Below, one piece after another: positions 1 to 5,310 of a DNA stretch of 6,042 nucleotides. Source of the DNA: Bizionia sp. (GTDB lineage Bacteria; Bacteroidota; Bacteroidia; Flavobacteriales; Flavobacteriaceae); assembly GCA_018067115.1 (NCBI GenBank), contig JAGPVI010000255.1:1-6042 (forward strand). Reading direction: 5' to 3'. The notes beneath the pieces were generated by a model. That model saw only the letters and a list, made by a program, of their open reading frames with translations, was not told the origin of the DNA and searched no databases. The position numbers and the translations under genes are program-made. Every line of letters starts with the position of its first letter. Position 1 is the stretch's first letter.

Positions 1-827
1 CCAGCACCATTTACCATACAACCAACGTTTCCGTCAAGGTCTACATAGTTAAGTCCTTGCTCACCTGCTTCAACTTCAATTGCGTTTTCTTCACGTAAAT
101 CGCGCATTGCAGCTAAATCTTTATGTCTATATAATGCACTAGCATCTAAAGATACTTTAGCATCTACAGCCATTATTTTATCATCACTTGTTTTTAAAAC
201 AGGATTGATTTCAAATAAAGCAGAATCAGATTCTACGTAAGCTTTATATAAAGAAGTAACAAATTTTGTCATTTCTTTAAAAGCTACTCCAGATAAACCT
301 AAGTTAAAGGCAATTTTACGTGCTTGAAAAGGTAAAATTCCTGTTGCGGGATCTATTTCTTCAGTAAAAATTAAGTGTGGAGTCTCTTCTGCAACTGTTT
401 CAATATCCATTCCACCTTCTGTAGAATACATAATCATATTACGACCAGTACCACGATTTAATAATACAGACATGTAATATTCCTCTGGCTCATTATCACC
501 AGGGTAGTAAACATCCTCGCAAACTAAAACTTGGTGCACACGCTTTCCTTCAGCCGAAGTTTGAGGTGTAACCAAATCCATACCTATAATATTACCAGTG
601 ATAGTTTTAACTTCGTCTAAGTTTTTTGCTAACTTAACACCACCACCTTTACCACGACCACCTGCGTGAATCTGTGCTTTAATAACGTGCCAACCTGTTC
701 CAGTATCTTCGGTTAATTTTTTTGCTGCAGCTACTGCTTCATCAGCATTTTGAGCAACAATACCACGTTGTATACGTACGCCAAAGCTGCTTAATAATTC
801 TTTTCCTTGATATTCGTGTAAATTCAT
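1..827 (-). CDS. sucC: Succinyl-CoA synthetase (ADP-forming) beta subunit, partial (C-terminus outside window)
   Basis: Beta subunit of the TCA-cycle enzyme that interconverts succinyl-CoA and succinate with ATP formation; it acts in the cytoplasm with the alpha subunit SucD, which is not in the window. The reading frame is open from the ATG at 827-825 to the left edge, giving 275 of roughly 390-400 residues. Seen: N-terminal MNLHEYQGKELL, the ATP-grasp nucleotide-binding segment around residues 50-64 (KAQIHAGGRGKGGG), STEGGMDIE at 135-143, FEINPV at 205-210 and DAKVSLD at 222-228 (metal/phosphate region), and the GNVGCMVNGA segment at 266-275, where the C-terminal ligase domain begins. Compared with my memory of E. 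coli SucC there is an acidic insertion around residues 106-117 (VYYPGDNEPEEY), which I associate with Bacteroidota homologues. It lies 240 bp downstream of the VOC gene on the same strand but has its own promoter. No frameshift is seen. Confidence 0.97.
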   Translation of the reverse strand, partial: MNLHEYQGKELLSSFGVRIQRGIVAQNADEAVAAAKKLTEDTGTGWHVIKAQIHAGGRGKGGGVKLAKNLDEVKTITGNIIGMDLVTPQTSAEGKRVHQVLVCEDVYYPGDNEPEEYYMSVLLNRGTGRNMIMYSTEGGMDIETVAEETPHLIFTEEIDPATGILPFQARKIAFNLGLSGVAFKEMTKFVTSLYKAYVESDSALFEINPVLKTSDDKIMAVDAKVSLDASALYRHKDLAAMRDLREENAIEVEAGEQGLNYVDLDGNVGCMVNGA

Positions 828-852
828 CTTTTAAGAATAAAAAAATTAGTTT

Positions 853-877
853 TTCTTCGTTATAATATGGTGAAGAA
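853..877 (-). repeat. Inverted repeat in the sucC leader
   Basis: Six-base perfect arms (TTCTTC at 853-858 and GAAGAA at 872-877) are separated by 13 bases. If transcription starts near 883-885, as the promoter suggests, this hairpin would sit at the very 5' end of the sucC mRNA, about 26 bases before the ATG. It could stabilise the transcript or be chance in AT-rich sequence. No known riboswitch is recognised. Confidence 0.3.
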
Positions 878-888
878 TTTTAATTCCA

Positions 889-919
889 CAAAAGTAATTA
901 ACCTTAAGCTTTTTACCAA
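889..919 (-). promoter_or_regulatory. Probable sucC promoter (Bacteroidota -33/-7 type)
   Basis: On the minus strand, TACTTTTG (896-889) matches the Bacteroidota -7 element TAnnTTTG exactly. A TTG (919-917) lies 20 bases upstream as the -33 element, within the spacing known for Flavobacterium and Bacteroides promoters. The start site would fall near 883-885, leaving a leader of about 57 bases before the sucC ATG. The rest of the 240-bp gap (828-1067) shows no gene. Confidence 0.65.
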
Positions 920-1046
920 TATTTTTTAGAGTTGTTTATGCACAGTGACGCATTTTAAAGAAAGTTATCTCTTTATTTTACAAATTGCGTGGGTTTATTG
1001 CTCATTTCAAATTTATGGACTCCCACTTCTTACGTTTTATAAGATA

Positions 1047-1066
1047 AAAATAGGGTTCTATATTTT
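1047..1066 (-). terminator. Weak AU-rich hairpin after the VOC gene
   Basis: Immediately past the VOC stop codon, AAAATA and TATTTT can pair around an 8-base loop (an alternative pairing is ATAG/CTAT with a 4-base loop), and a few more T residues follow on the minus strand. The stem has almost no G-C pairs, so termination here would be leaky. This is a candidate only. Confidence 0.2.
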
Positions 1067-1067
1067 G

Positions 1068-1592
1068 CTATTCACCTTTGGAATTGGCATAAGCTCCGGA
1101 GGAATATGTTAGCTCATAACTGTGCGTGTAGACTTCGAAAATAATACCAAAAGGATCTTCGACATAACACATTTTGTACGGTTTATCATTTGGGTAATAC
1201 GATCTTATGGGCATACGTTGCTTACCGCCATAAGCCACAATTTTTTCTATTAAGGATTCTATATCTGGGTCTTGAATACAGAAATGAAACAAGCCAGTAT
1301 TAAAAGGACTAAATTCTGGAGCTTCTTTTACACCGTGAGGAAAAGAAAATAGTTCTATCCCTATACCATCGGAAGTTGATAAATGTGCGATTTCGAACTG
1401 CTCCCAATCGTCTCCAAAAACATCAATACACATTTGACCTATGGCTGTATCACTTTCTTTTTTAACTGTGGAAGGGCCCATAATAACATACCACCCCATA
1501 ACTTCTGAGTAGAACGTTACGGCTTTTTTTATATCTGGAACCGTAATACCGATGTGTGAAAATGATTTAGGATAATTTTTAGCTGCCTTCAT
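1068..1592 (-). CDS. VOC-superfamily metalloenzyme (glyoxalase/extradiol dioxygenase-like)
   Basis: A 174-residue cytoplasmic protein of the vicinal oxygen chelate fold, with two beta-alpha-beta-beta-beta modules (about residues 10-84 and 99-157). Module 1 opens with FSHIGITVPDIKKAVTFYSE and module 2 with GLFHFCIQDPDIESLIEKI. The four positions that usually bind the divalent metal all appear filled: H13, E80 (in GIELFSF), H103 and E153 (in GIIFEVYTH). A metal-dependent reaction such as glyoxalase, epimerase or ring-cleaving dioxygenase chemistry is therefore plausible, but the substrate cannot be read from the sequence. It is transcribed away from the adjacent hxlR-type gene, with 122 bp between the starts and a repeat array over its promoter, so it is the likely target of that regulator. 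The ATG at 1592 starts just ahead of the first strand. VOC family membership is secure; the specific enzyme is not. Confidence 0.9.
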   Translation of the reverse strand: MKAAKNYPKSFSHIGITVPDIKKAVTFYSEVMGWYVIMGPSTVKKESDTAIGQMCIDVFGDDWEQFEIAHLSTSDGIGIELFSFPHGVKEAPEFSPFNTGLFHFCIQDPDIESLIEKIVAYGGKQRMPIRSYYPNDKPYKMCYVEDPFGIIFEVYTHSYELTYSSGAYANSKGE

Positions 1593-1612
1593 AATTTTTA
1601 TTATTTACAATG

Positions 1613-1643
1613 CAAAATAAAACTATATTTACCTAAATAACAA
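1613..1643 (-). promoter_or_regulatory. Candidate promoter of the VOC gene
   Basis: On the minus strand, TTATTTTG (1620-1613) fits the Bacteroidota -7 element TAnnTTTG with one mismatch. A TTG (1643-1641) lies exactly 20 bases upstream, the same geometry as the sucC promoter. The first TACC repeat (1630-1633) falls inside the spacer and the others lie just upstream, which suits control by a bound regulator. No equivalent TTG/TAnnTTTG pair is visible on the plus strand for the divergent hxlR gene. Confidence 0.45.
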
Positions 1644-1695
1644 TAACATACCTATAAGTACCATAGTTACCAATAGGAGTAAATTATTCAATACC
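1630..1695. promoter_or_regulatory. TACC repeat array, candidate HxlR operator region
   Basis: Five copies of TACC, mostly followed by A/T bases, read on the plus strand at 1630, 1649, 1659, 1668 and 1692. The copies at 1649, 1659 and 1668 are 10 and 9 bases apart, close to one helical turn. The same stretch has a short dyad, CTAT-N7-ATAG (1652-1666). The array sits between the divergent VOC and hxlR starts and overlaps the candidate VOC promoter. Binding by the neighbouring HxlR protein is an inference from position. Confidence 0.4.
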
Positions 1696-1714
1696 AGAAA
1701 TTTAGAAAAACAAA

Positions 1715-2026
1715 ATGACTAAAAATAATCACTGCCCCCTTAATTACACGATGAATTTAATTGGCACAAAATGGAAACCATTAGTTTTATTTCATTTATT
1801 GGAGGGCGCTGTTCGTTCTGGAGTATTACAAAAACAGATTGATGGCATTTCTAATAAAATGTTTACCCAAACGGTACGTGAATTAGAAAAAGACAGGCTT
1901 ATTTACAGAGAAGTTTTTCCTGTAGTACCACCTAAAGTGGAGTATAGACTTAGTGACAGAGGGCAATCGTTAGAAACTATATTGAGACATTTAGACCACT
2001 GGGGATTACAAGACAGCGAACATTAA
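1715..2026 (+). CDS. HxlR/DUF24-family winged-helix transcriptional regulator
   Basis: A 103-residue protein, the usual length for HxlR-type regulators, which bind DNA as dimers. Seen: the family's N-terminal CPL with Cys7, then IGTKWKPLVLFHLLEG (16-31), the helix-turn-helix GISNKMFTQTVRELEKDRLIYRE (about 44-66; two pieces of one motif), the wing VPPKVEYRLSDRG (71-83), and a C-terminal dimer helix ending near HWG (95-97). In Bacillus CatR, YodB and HypR the matching N-terminal Cys senses quinones, diamide or other electrophiles, so Cys7 may be a redox switch here; it is the only cysteine. Small departures from my picture of the consensus are SG in place of the usual F-x pair after the first Arg (34-36) and Phe50 where Leu is common. 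It is divergent from the VOC gene and probably regulates that gene and itself. The ATG is preceded by an A-rich leader, not a Shine-Dalgarno site. Confidence 0.93.
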   Translation: MTKNNHCPLNYTMNLIGTKWKPLVLFHLLEGAVRSGVLQKQIDGISNKMFTQTVRELEKDRLIYREVFPVVPPKVEYRLSDRGQSLETILRHLDHWGLQDSEH

Positions 2027-2068
2027 GTAATGGTATGTTTAATTATTGTAAAGGATTGTTTTTATTTT

Positions 2069-2095
2069 AAAAGGCTATAAAACACAAAAAGGCTA
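2069..2095. repeat. Short direct repeat AAAAGGCTA x2
   Basis: AAAAGGCTA occurs at 2069-2077 and 2087-2095, 18 bases apart, in the 151-bp gap (2027-2177) between the converging hxlR and small VOC genes. No function is apparent. The gap contains no convincing ORF. Confidence 0.3.
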
Positions 2096-2119
2096 CTATT
2101 ATATTTTAATACCACTACT

Positions 2120-2155
2120 ATAAGTTTCTTACAAGACATCTCCTTAAGAACTTAT
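2120..2155. terminator. Candidate terminator hairpin between convergent genes
   Basis: Left arm 2120-2131 and right arm 2145-2155 pair over 11 bases with one bulged T (2127) and a 13-base loop. The hairpin lies 22 bp past the stop of the small VOC gene and 93 bp past the hxlR stop, so it could serve both strands. It is AT-rich and has no real U-run on either side, so intrinsic termination is uncertain; it may instead protect RNA 3' ends. Confidence 0.35.
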
Positions 2156-2177
2156 GTGTATCAACACTCCTCACGCA

Positions 2178-2555
2178 CTACAAATTCTGATAAAATGTAA
2201 GTCCGTTTTGGTTATTATCGAAAAAAGCAAACTCTCGGGTTCCCCAAACAGTTTCTCTTAATTTCGTATTTTCGTGAAACACGTTTTTCTGTTTTAGCTC
2301 TTCGTATAACAACTCAATATTTTCGGTAACAATGCGCAACATAGGTTGGTGAACGGTATGCTCCCATTCTTTTACATCGTGCTGTTGTAAGTGTATTTCT
2401 ATATGATCTTTACGAATTCCTGCGTAATGTGGTTGCTTAGAATCGTCTGCAAAAGCGATTGAAAACCCTAGAATATTGACATAAAAAGACAGCGTTTCTA
2501 CAACATTTTGCACCGGTAAAACGGGATGTATTTGATGCAATATTGGCTTGGTCAT
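2178..2555 (-). CDS. Small VOC-family protein, bleomycin-resistance-like, probably metal-free
   Basis: A 125-residue single-domain VOC protein resembling the bleomycin-resistance/glyoxalase group. Seen: HPVLPVQNVVETLSFYVNIL (10-29) followed by GFSIAF, IEIHLQQHD (52-60) and the C-terminal signature WGTREFAFFD (104-113) then NGLTFYQ (117-123). The H-E-H-E metal set is not complete: no His is evident at the module-2 opening (PMLRIVTEN, 71-79) and no Glu in the final strand. Binding or sequestration of a ligand is therefore more likely than metal catalysis. No antibiotic specificity should be assumed. It begins 3 bp after the stop of the DinB-like gene (TAA-ATT-ATG), so the two are co-transcribed and probably translationally coupled. 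The stop is TAG. Confidence 0.88.
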   Translation of the reverse strand: MTKPILHQIHPVLPVQNVVETLSFYVNILGFSIAFADDSKQPHYAGIRKDHIEIHLQQHDVKEWEHTVHQPMLRIVTENIELLYEELKQKNVFHENTKLRETVWGTREFAFFDNNQNGLTFYQNL

Positions 2556-2558
2556 AAT

Positions 2559-3128
2559 TTATATTTTTACTGTGCCTGTAAAATGATTAACCTTTGCGTT
2601 AATTGGGTTTCCTGTTACACGACGAAAAGTTGACAATTGTCCGCAATGCCAAATAGCATCGGCAATGGGGCCATTAATAGCATTCCAAAACTCGTGCTCT
2701 TGAGTACCAAAAATAATTTTAAATTGAGAGATATCGCCACTGTTTTTTAAAATATCTGAAGCTTGCTTTAAATTATTTAAGGTTTTAGTTCTTAAATCGG
2801 TGTAGGACAATGTGTCGCTTGCAATTTTAGAATGTGGTTTTTGCAATGTTGCGTCTAAAATGACACAACTTAAATCGAAAATATGAGCTATGGTATTAAG
2901 CGCTGTTCTAGATTCGTTTGTAGGTTTGTATTCTAAATCTGATGTCTTTAAATCTTTAGAAGACCAATAAAACCTAAAGCCTAAGGCATCGACTTGTCGC
3001 GCTGCCACTGTTCCTGCAGTAAATTCTTGCGAAGCTTCTGGTAATTCGTAATATGGCAGCTTCTGTTCACTTTCTTGAGAAAGTGCTACTGTAGAAATAA
3101 ATAGTATAAGTAAAGTTATTATTTTCAT
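2559..3128 (-). CDS. Exported DinB-like four-helix-bundle protein
   Basis: A 189-residue protein when started at the ATG at 3128. That start gives a clean Sec signal peptide: MKIITLLILFISTVALS, with likely cleavage after A-L-S (residue 17). An upstream TTG at 3182 would add 18 polar residues before the signal and is rejected. The mature part is mostly helical and carries DinB/YfiT marks: H82 in NTIAHIFDLS and the C-terminal IWHCGQLSTFRRVTGNP (159-175), with H161. DinB-fold proteins usually bind a metal through three His, with the last two spaced HxxxH. Here the first of that pair is replaced by Asp (D157-x3-H161), so either Asp serves as ligand or the site is altered. Most characterised DinB-fold enzymes are cytoplasmic thiol-dependent transferases; an exported form implies another role. 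The gene is followed 3 bp later by the small VOC gene. Fold assignment is fairly sure; function is unknown. Confidence 0.8.
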   Translation of the reverse strand: MKIITLLILFISTVALSQESEQKLPYYELPEASQEFTAGTVAARQVDALGFRFYWSSKDLKTSDLEYKPTNESRTALNTIAHIFDLSCVILDATLQKPHSKIASDTLSYTDLRTKTLNNLKQASDILKNSGDISQFKIIFGTQEHEFWNAINGPIADAIWHCGQLSTFRRVTGNPINAKVNHFTGTVKI

Positions 3129-3168
3129 TGTGTTTTTATTTGCGTTAGCGGTTGCAGTGGCATCCTTT

Positions 3169-3184
3169 TTTTGTTTTAACAAAA
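3169..3184. repeat. Perfect 7-base inverted repeat upstream of the DinB-like gene
   Basis: TTTTGTT and AACAAAA are separated by two bases, 41 bp upstream of the DinB-like ATG. It could be an operator or part of the leader, or chance in A/T-rich sequence. No strong -33/-7 pair is seen in this gap; the nearest -7-like string on the minus strand is TATCTTTT (about 3199-3192), without a TTG at the right distance. Confidence 0.25.
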
Positions 3185-3203
3185 GGCAAAAAAAGATATA
3201 ACG

Positions 3204-3227
3204 AAAAACGCGACCTTTAGGTAACGC
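3204..3227 (-). terminator. Probable intrinsic terminator after ppk2
   Basis: Read on the minus strand, GCG-(TT)-ACC-TAAA-GGT-CGC folds into a 6-bp G/C-rich stem with a 2-base bulge and a TAAA loop, followed by GTTTTT. It begins 16 bp after the PPK2 stop codon and is the most terminator-like structure in the window. It separates the barrel-regulator-PPK2 operon from the DinB-VOC pair. Confidence 0.5.
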
Positions 3228-3243
3228 CCAAAATTAAATTTAG

Positions 3244-4134
3244 CTACTTGTTGTGTAACTCTTTATTTAGCTCCCTTTTATAAGCGTCTATATTAGCTTT
3301 TGTTTTAGTATCTAATTCTGGTTCCTTAATATCGGTATACGTTTTAAGGGTATCGTATAATATTTTTGCCACGAGGTAACGCGCCGTTTTTTTATTATCT
3401 GATGGGATACTAAACCACGGAGCATTGGGCTTAGAGGTGTTATTTAAGGCTTCTTGATAGCATGCCATATAATTATCCCAAAGTTTGCGTTCTTCTAAAT
3501 CGCCAGCAGAGAACTTCCAGTTTTTTTCCTTTTTATCTAAGCGGCGTAACAAGCGATTTTTCTGTTCGTCTTTGGAAATATTTAAAAAGAATTTAAAAAT
3601 GATGGTGCCGTTGGCTGCAATATGCTTTTCGAAATTATTAATTTGCTGAAAACGCTGCGACCAAAATTCTGGTGTGACATCGTCTAGACTAGTAACGTCT
3701 GGCAGCTGCTCGCCCAACAAATATTCTGGATGCACGCGAGTAACAAGTACATTTTCGTAATGCGTACGATTATGCACACCAAATTTACCACGGGCAGGTA
3801 ATGCAATATAATGACGCCATAAATAATCGTGATCGCGCTCTAAACTAGTAGGCACTTTAAAACTATCTACCACCACACCACGCACGTTAAAATCTTTAAA
3901 CACTTCGCGAATTAAACTGTCTTTACCCGCTGTATCCATACCTTGTAAACACACTAATACTGCGTATTTATCGTGCGCATATAATGTGTCTTGTAGTTTC
4001 CCTAACTTTTTACGAACGGTTTTTAATTCTTTTTTTAGCGTATCGTCGTCGGCTTCCATATCGATAGCGGTAGGCAGCTTTTTAAGATCTATAGCATCTG
4101 TAATTTTAAAGTCGGAAATGGAGATGTTTTTCAT
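3244..4134 (-). CDS. ppk2: PPK2-family polyphosphate kinase (polyphosphate:nucleotide phosphotransferase)
   Basis: A 296-residue cytoplasmic enzyme, full length for the family, expected to transfer phosphate between polyphosphate and nucleotides. Seen: a charged N-terminal helix region (25-55), Walker A GMDTAGKD (65-72, K71, with the catalytic-type D67), SFKVPTSLERDHDYLWRHY (91-109), the Walker B-like segment GVHNRTHYENVLVTRVHPEY (119-138), a hydrophobic strand with KFFLNISKDEQ (181-191), the lid RLLRRLDKKEKNWKFSAGDL (194-213) and W219-D220-N221-Y222. The NRTHYEN motif and the overall pattern resemble the PPK2-related nucleotide phosphotransferases (class III-like, able in characterised cases to use AMP as well as ADP); the class is an inference. 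One family position commonly Phe (FNRSHYE) is His121 here. It starts 12 bp after the response regulator stop, so it is the last gene of that operon. Nothing is truncated and all key residues are present. Confidence 0.93.
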   Translation of the reverse strand: MKNISISDFKITDAIDLKKLPTAIDMEADDDTLKKELKTVRKKLGKLQDTLYAHDKYAVLVCLQGMDTAGKDSLIREVFKDFNVRGVVVDSFKVPTSLERDHDYLWRHYIALPARGKFGVHNRTHYENVLVTRVHPEYLLGEQLPDVTSLDDVTPEFWSQRFQQINNFEKHIAANGTIIFKFFLNISKDEQKNRLLRRLDKKEKNWKFSAGDLEERKLWDNYMACYQEALNNTSKPNAPWFSIPSDNKKTARYLVAKILYDTLKTYTDIKEPELDTKTKANIDAYKRELNKELHNK

Positions 4135-4146
4135 AGCAAATTTGTT

Positions 4147-5310
4147 TTATTTTGAAGCAAACAATTTTACGTCTTGCTCGCTCACTTCTTTACCACCAAG
4201 AATAATTAATCGTTCTACCACATTGCGAAGTTCTCTTATATTTCCTGTCCAATCGTATTCTTGAAGCAACTGTATTGCTTTTGGGGAAAACGTTTTTATG
4301 GCGGTACCTTGCTCGCTAGATATTTTAGACGCAAAGTGAGTAATTAGCATTGGGATATCGTCTCGTCTCTCGTTTAAAGCGGGTACATTAATTAAAATAA
4401 CGGCTAGACGGTGGTATAAATCTTCTCTAAAATTCCCTTTTTCTATTTCTGCTTTTAGGTCTTTATTGGTTGCTGCAATAATACGCACATCGACTTTAAT
4501 ATCCTTGTCACTACCAACGCGTTGTATTTTACTTTCTTGTAGCGCACGCAATACTTTGGCCTGTGCCGATAAGCTCATGTCGCCAATTTCGTCTAAGAAA
4601 ATAGAACCTCCATTTGCTGCTTCAAATTTTCCTGCACGTTCTTTTATAGCGCTAGTAAAAGCACCTTTTACGTGACCGAATAATTCACTTTCTATTAATT
4701 CGCTAGGTATTGCGGCACAATTTACCTCAATCATATTTCCTTTTGCACGTTCGCTTTTTTCATGTAACCAATGGGCAACAAGTTCTTTTCCTGTTCCGTT
4801 TGGGCCTGTAATTAACACACGAGCATCGGTTGGTGCAACTTTATCTATAATATCTTTTATTTGCGAAATGGCATCGCTAGCACCAATCATTTCATACTTT
4901 TTACTGACCTTCTTTTTAAGAATTTTATTCTCTGTTACGAGCTCTTTTTTATCTAGGGCGTGGCGTACCGTGTTTAAAAGTCGGTTTAAATCTGGTGGTT
5001 TCGATATATAATCGAAAGCCCCTAAACGCATTGTATTGACAGCGGTATCTAAATCTCCATGTCCAGAAATCATAACAATAGGGATTTCTGGTTTTATCTT
5101 TTTAATGGCTTCGAGCACTTCAACCCCATCCATTTTTGGCATTTTTATATCACAAAGTACTAAATCGAAATCCTCTTTTTTAATTTTTTCTATTCCTGCT
5201 AGTCCGTCTTCGGCTTCTTCCAGTTGATATTTTTCATTTTCTTCGGAAAGAATTTTTACCAATACGCGCCTAATAGCCGCTTCATCTTCTATTACTAATA
5301 TTTTAGACAT
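4147..5310 (-). CDS. NtrC-type response regulator (receiver + AAA+), lacking a DNA-binding domain
   Basis: A 387-residue two-component regulator. Receiver domain at 1-118: acidic pair E8-D9, phospho-acceptor D54 in CDIKMPKMDG, S82 and K104, all intact. A coiled linker (about 119-140) leads to a sigma-54-interaction-type AAA+ domain at 141-370: Walker A GPNGTGKE (169-176), contact loop GAFTSA (216-221) in place of the canonical GAFTGA, Walker B GSIFLDEIGD (235-244), arginine-finger region FREDLYHRL (294-302), and sensor II WTGNIRELRN (354-363). The protein ends 24 residues after that with LFASK; the Fis-type helix-turn-helix that normally follows, bringing NtrC to about 470 residues, is absent. 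I recall similar flavobacterial proteins with the same ending, so this is probably a lineage form and not a truncation, as the coding frame ends cleanly just before ppk2. Its ATG overlaps the stop of the barrel gene by one base (TAATG), indicating translational coupling. No partner histidine kinase is in view. Confidence 0.93.
   Translation of the reverse strand: MSKILVIEDEAAIRRVLVKILSEENEKYQLEEAEDGLAGIEKIKKEDFDLVLCDIKMPKMDGVEVLEAIKKIKPEIPIVMISGHGDLDTAVNTMRLGAFDYISKPPDLNRLLNTVRHALDKKELVTENKILKKKVSKKYEMIGASDAISQIKDIIDKVAPTDARVLITGPNGTGKELVAHWLHEKSERAKGNMIEVNCAAIPSELIESELFGHVKGAFTSAIKERAGKFEAANGGSIFLDEIGDMSLSAQAKVLRALQESKIQRVGSDKDIKVDVRIIAATNKDLKAEIEKGNFREDLYHRLAVILINVPALNERRDDIPMLITHFASKISSEQGTAIKTFSPKAIQLLQEYDWTGNIRELRNVVERLIILGGKEVSEQDVKLFASK

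Noticed and set aside
956..975. TAAAGA/TCTTTA inverted repeat upstream of the sucC promoter
   Set aside because: Six A/T-rich base pairs around an 8-base loop; expected by chance in such sequence and not near a gene end.
2178..2555. Calling the small VOC protein a bleomycin resistance determinant
   Set aside because: The similarity is to the fold family only; nothing in the sequence shows drug binding or a resistance context.
3129..3182. TTG-initiated 18-residue N-terminal extension of the DinB-like protein
   Set aside because: It would bury the signal peptide behind a polar stretch; the ATG at 3128 starts directly at the signal.
4135..4180. Possible frameshift removing a helix-turn-helix from the response regulator
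   Set aside because: Only 12 bp separate its stop from the ppk2 ATG, and ppk2's own N-terminus follows, so there is no room for remnant HTH coding sequence there.
3986..4264. Open frame on the plus strand (92 codons) opposite ppk2 and the regulator's end
   Set aside because: It lies antisense across two well-supported genes and their junction; its Ser/Phe-rich translation is typical of the reverse of Lys/Glu-rich coding sequence and matches no family.
4466..4675. Open frame on the plus strand (69 codons) opposite the AAA+ domain
   Set aside because: Entirely antisense to conserved Walker B and GAFTSA coding sequence; no recognisable domain.
5036..5227. Open frame on the plus strand (63 codons) opposite the receiver domain
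   Set aside because: Antisense shadow; Ser/Ile-rich low-complexity translation with no family signal.
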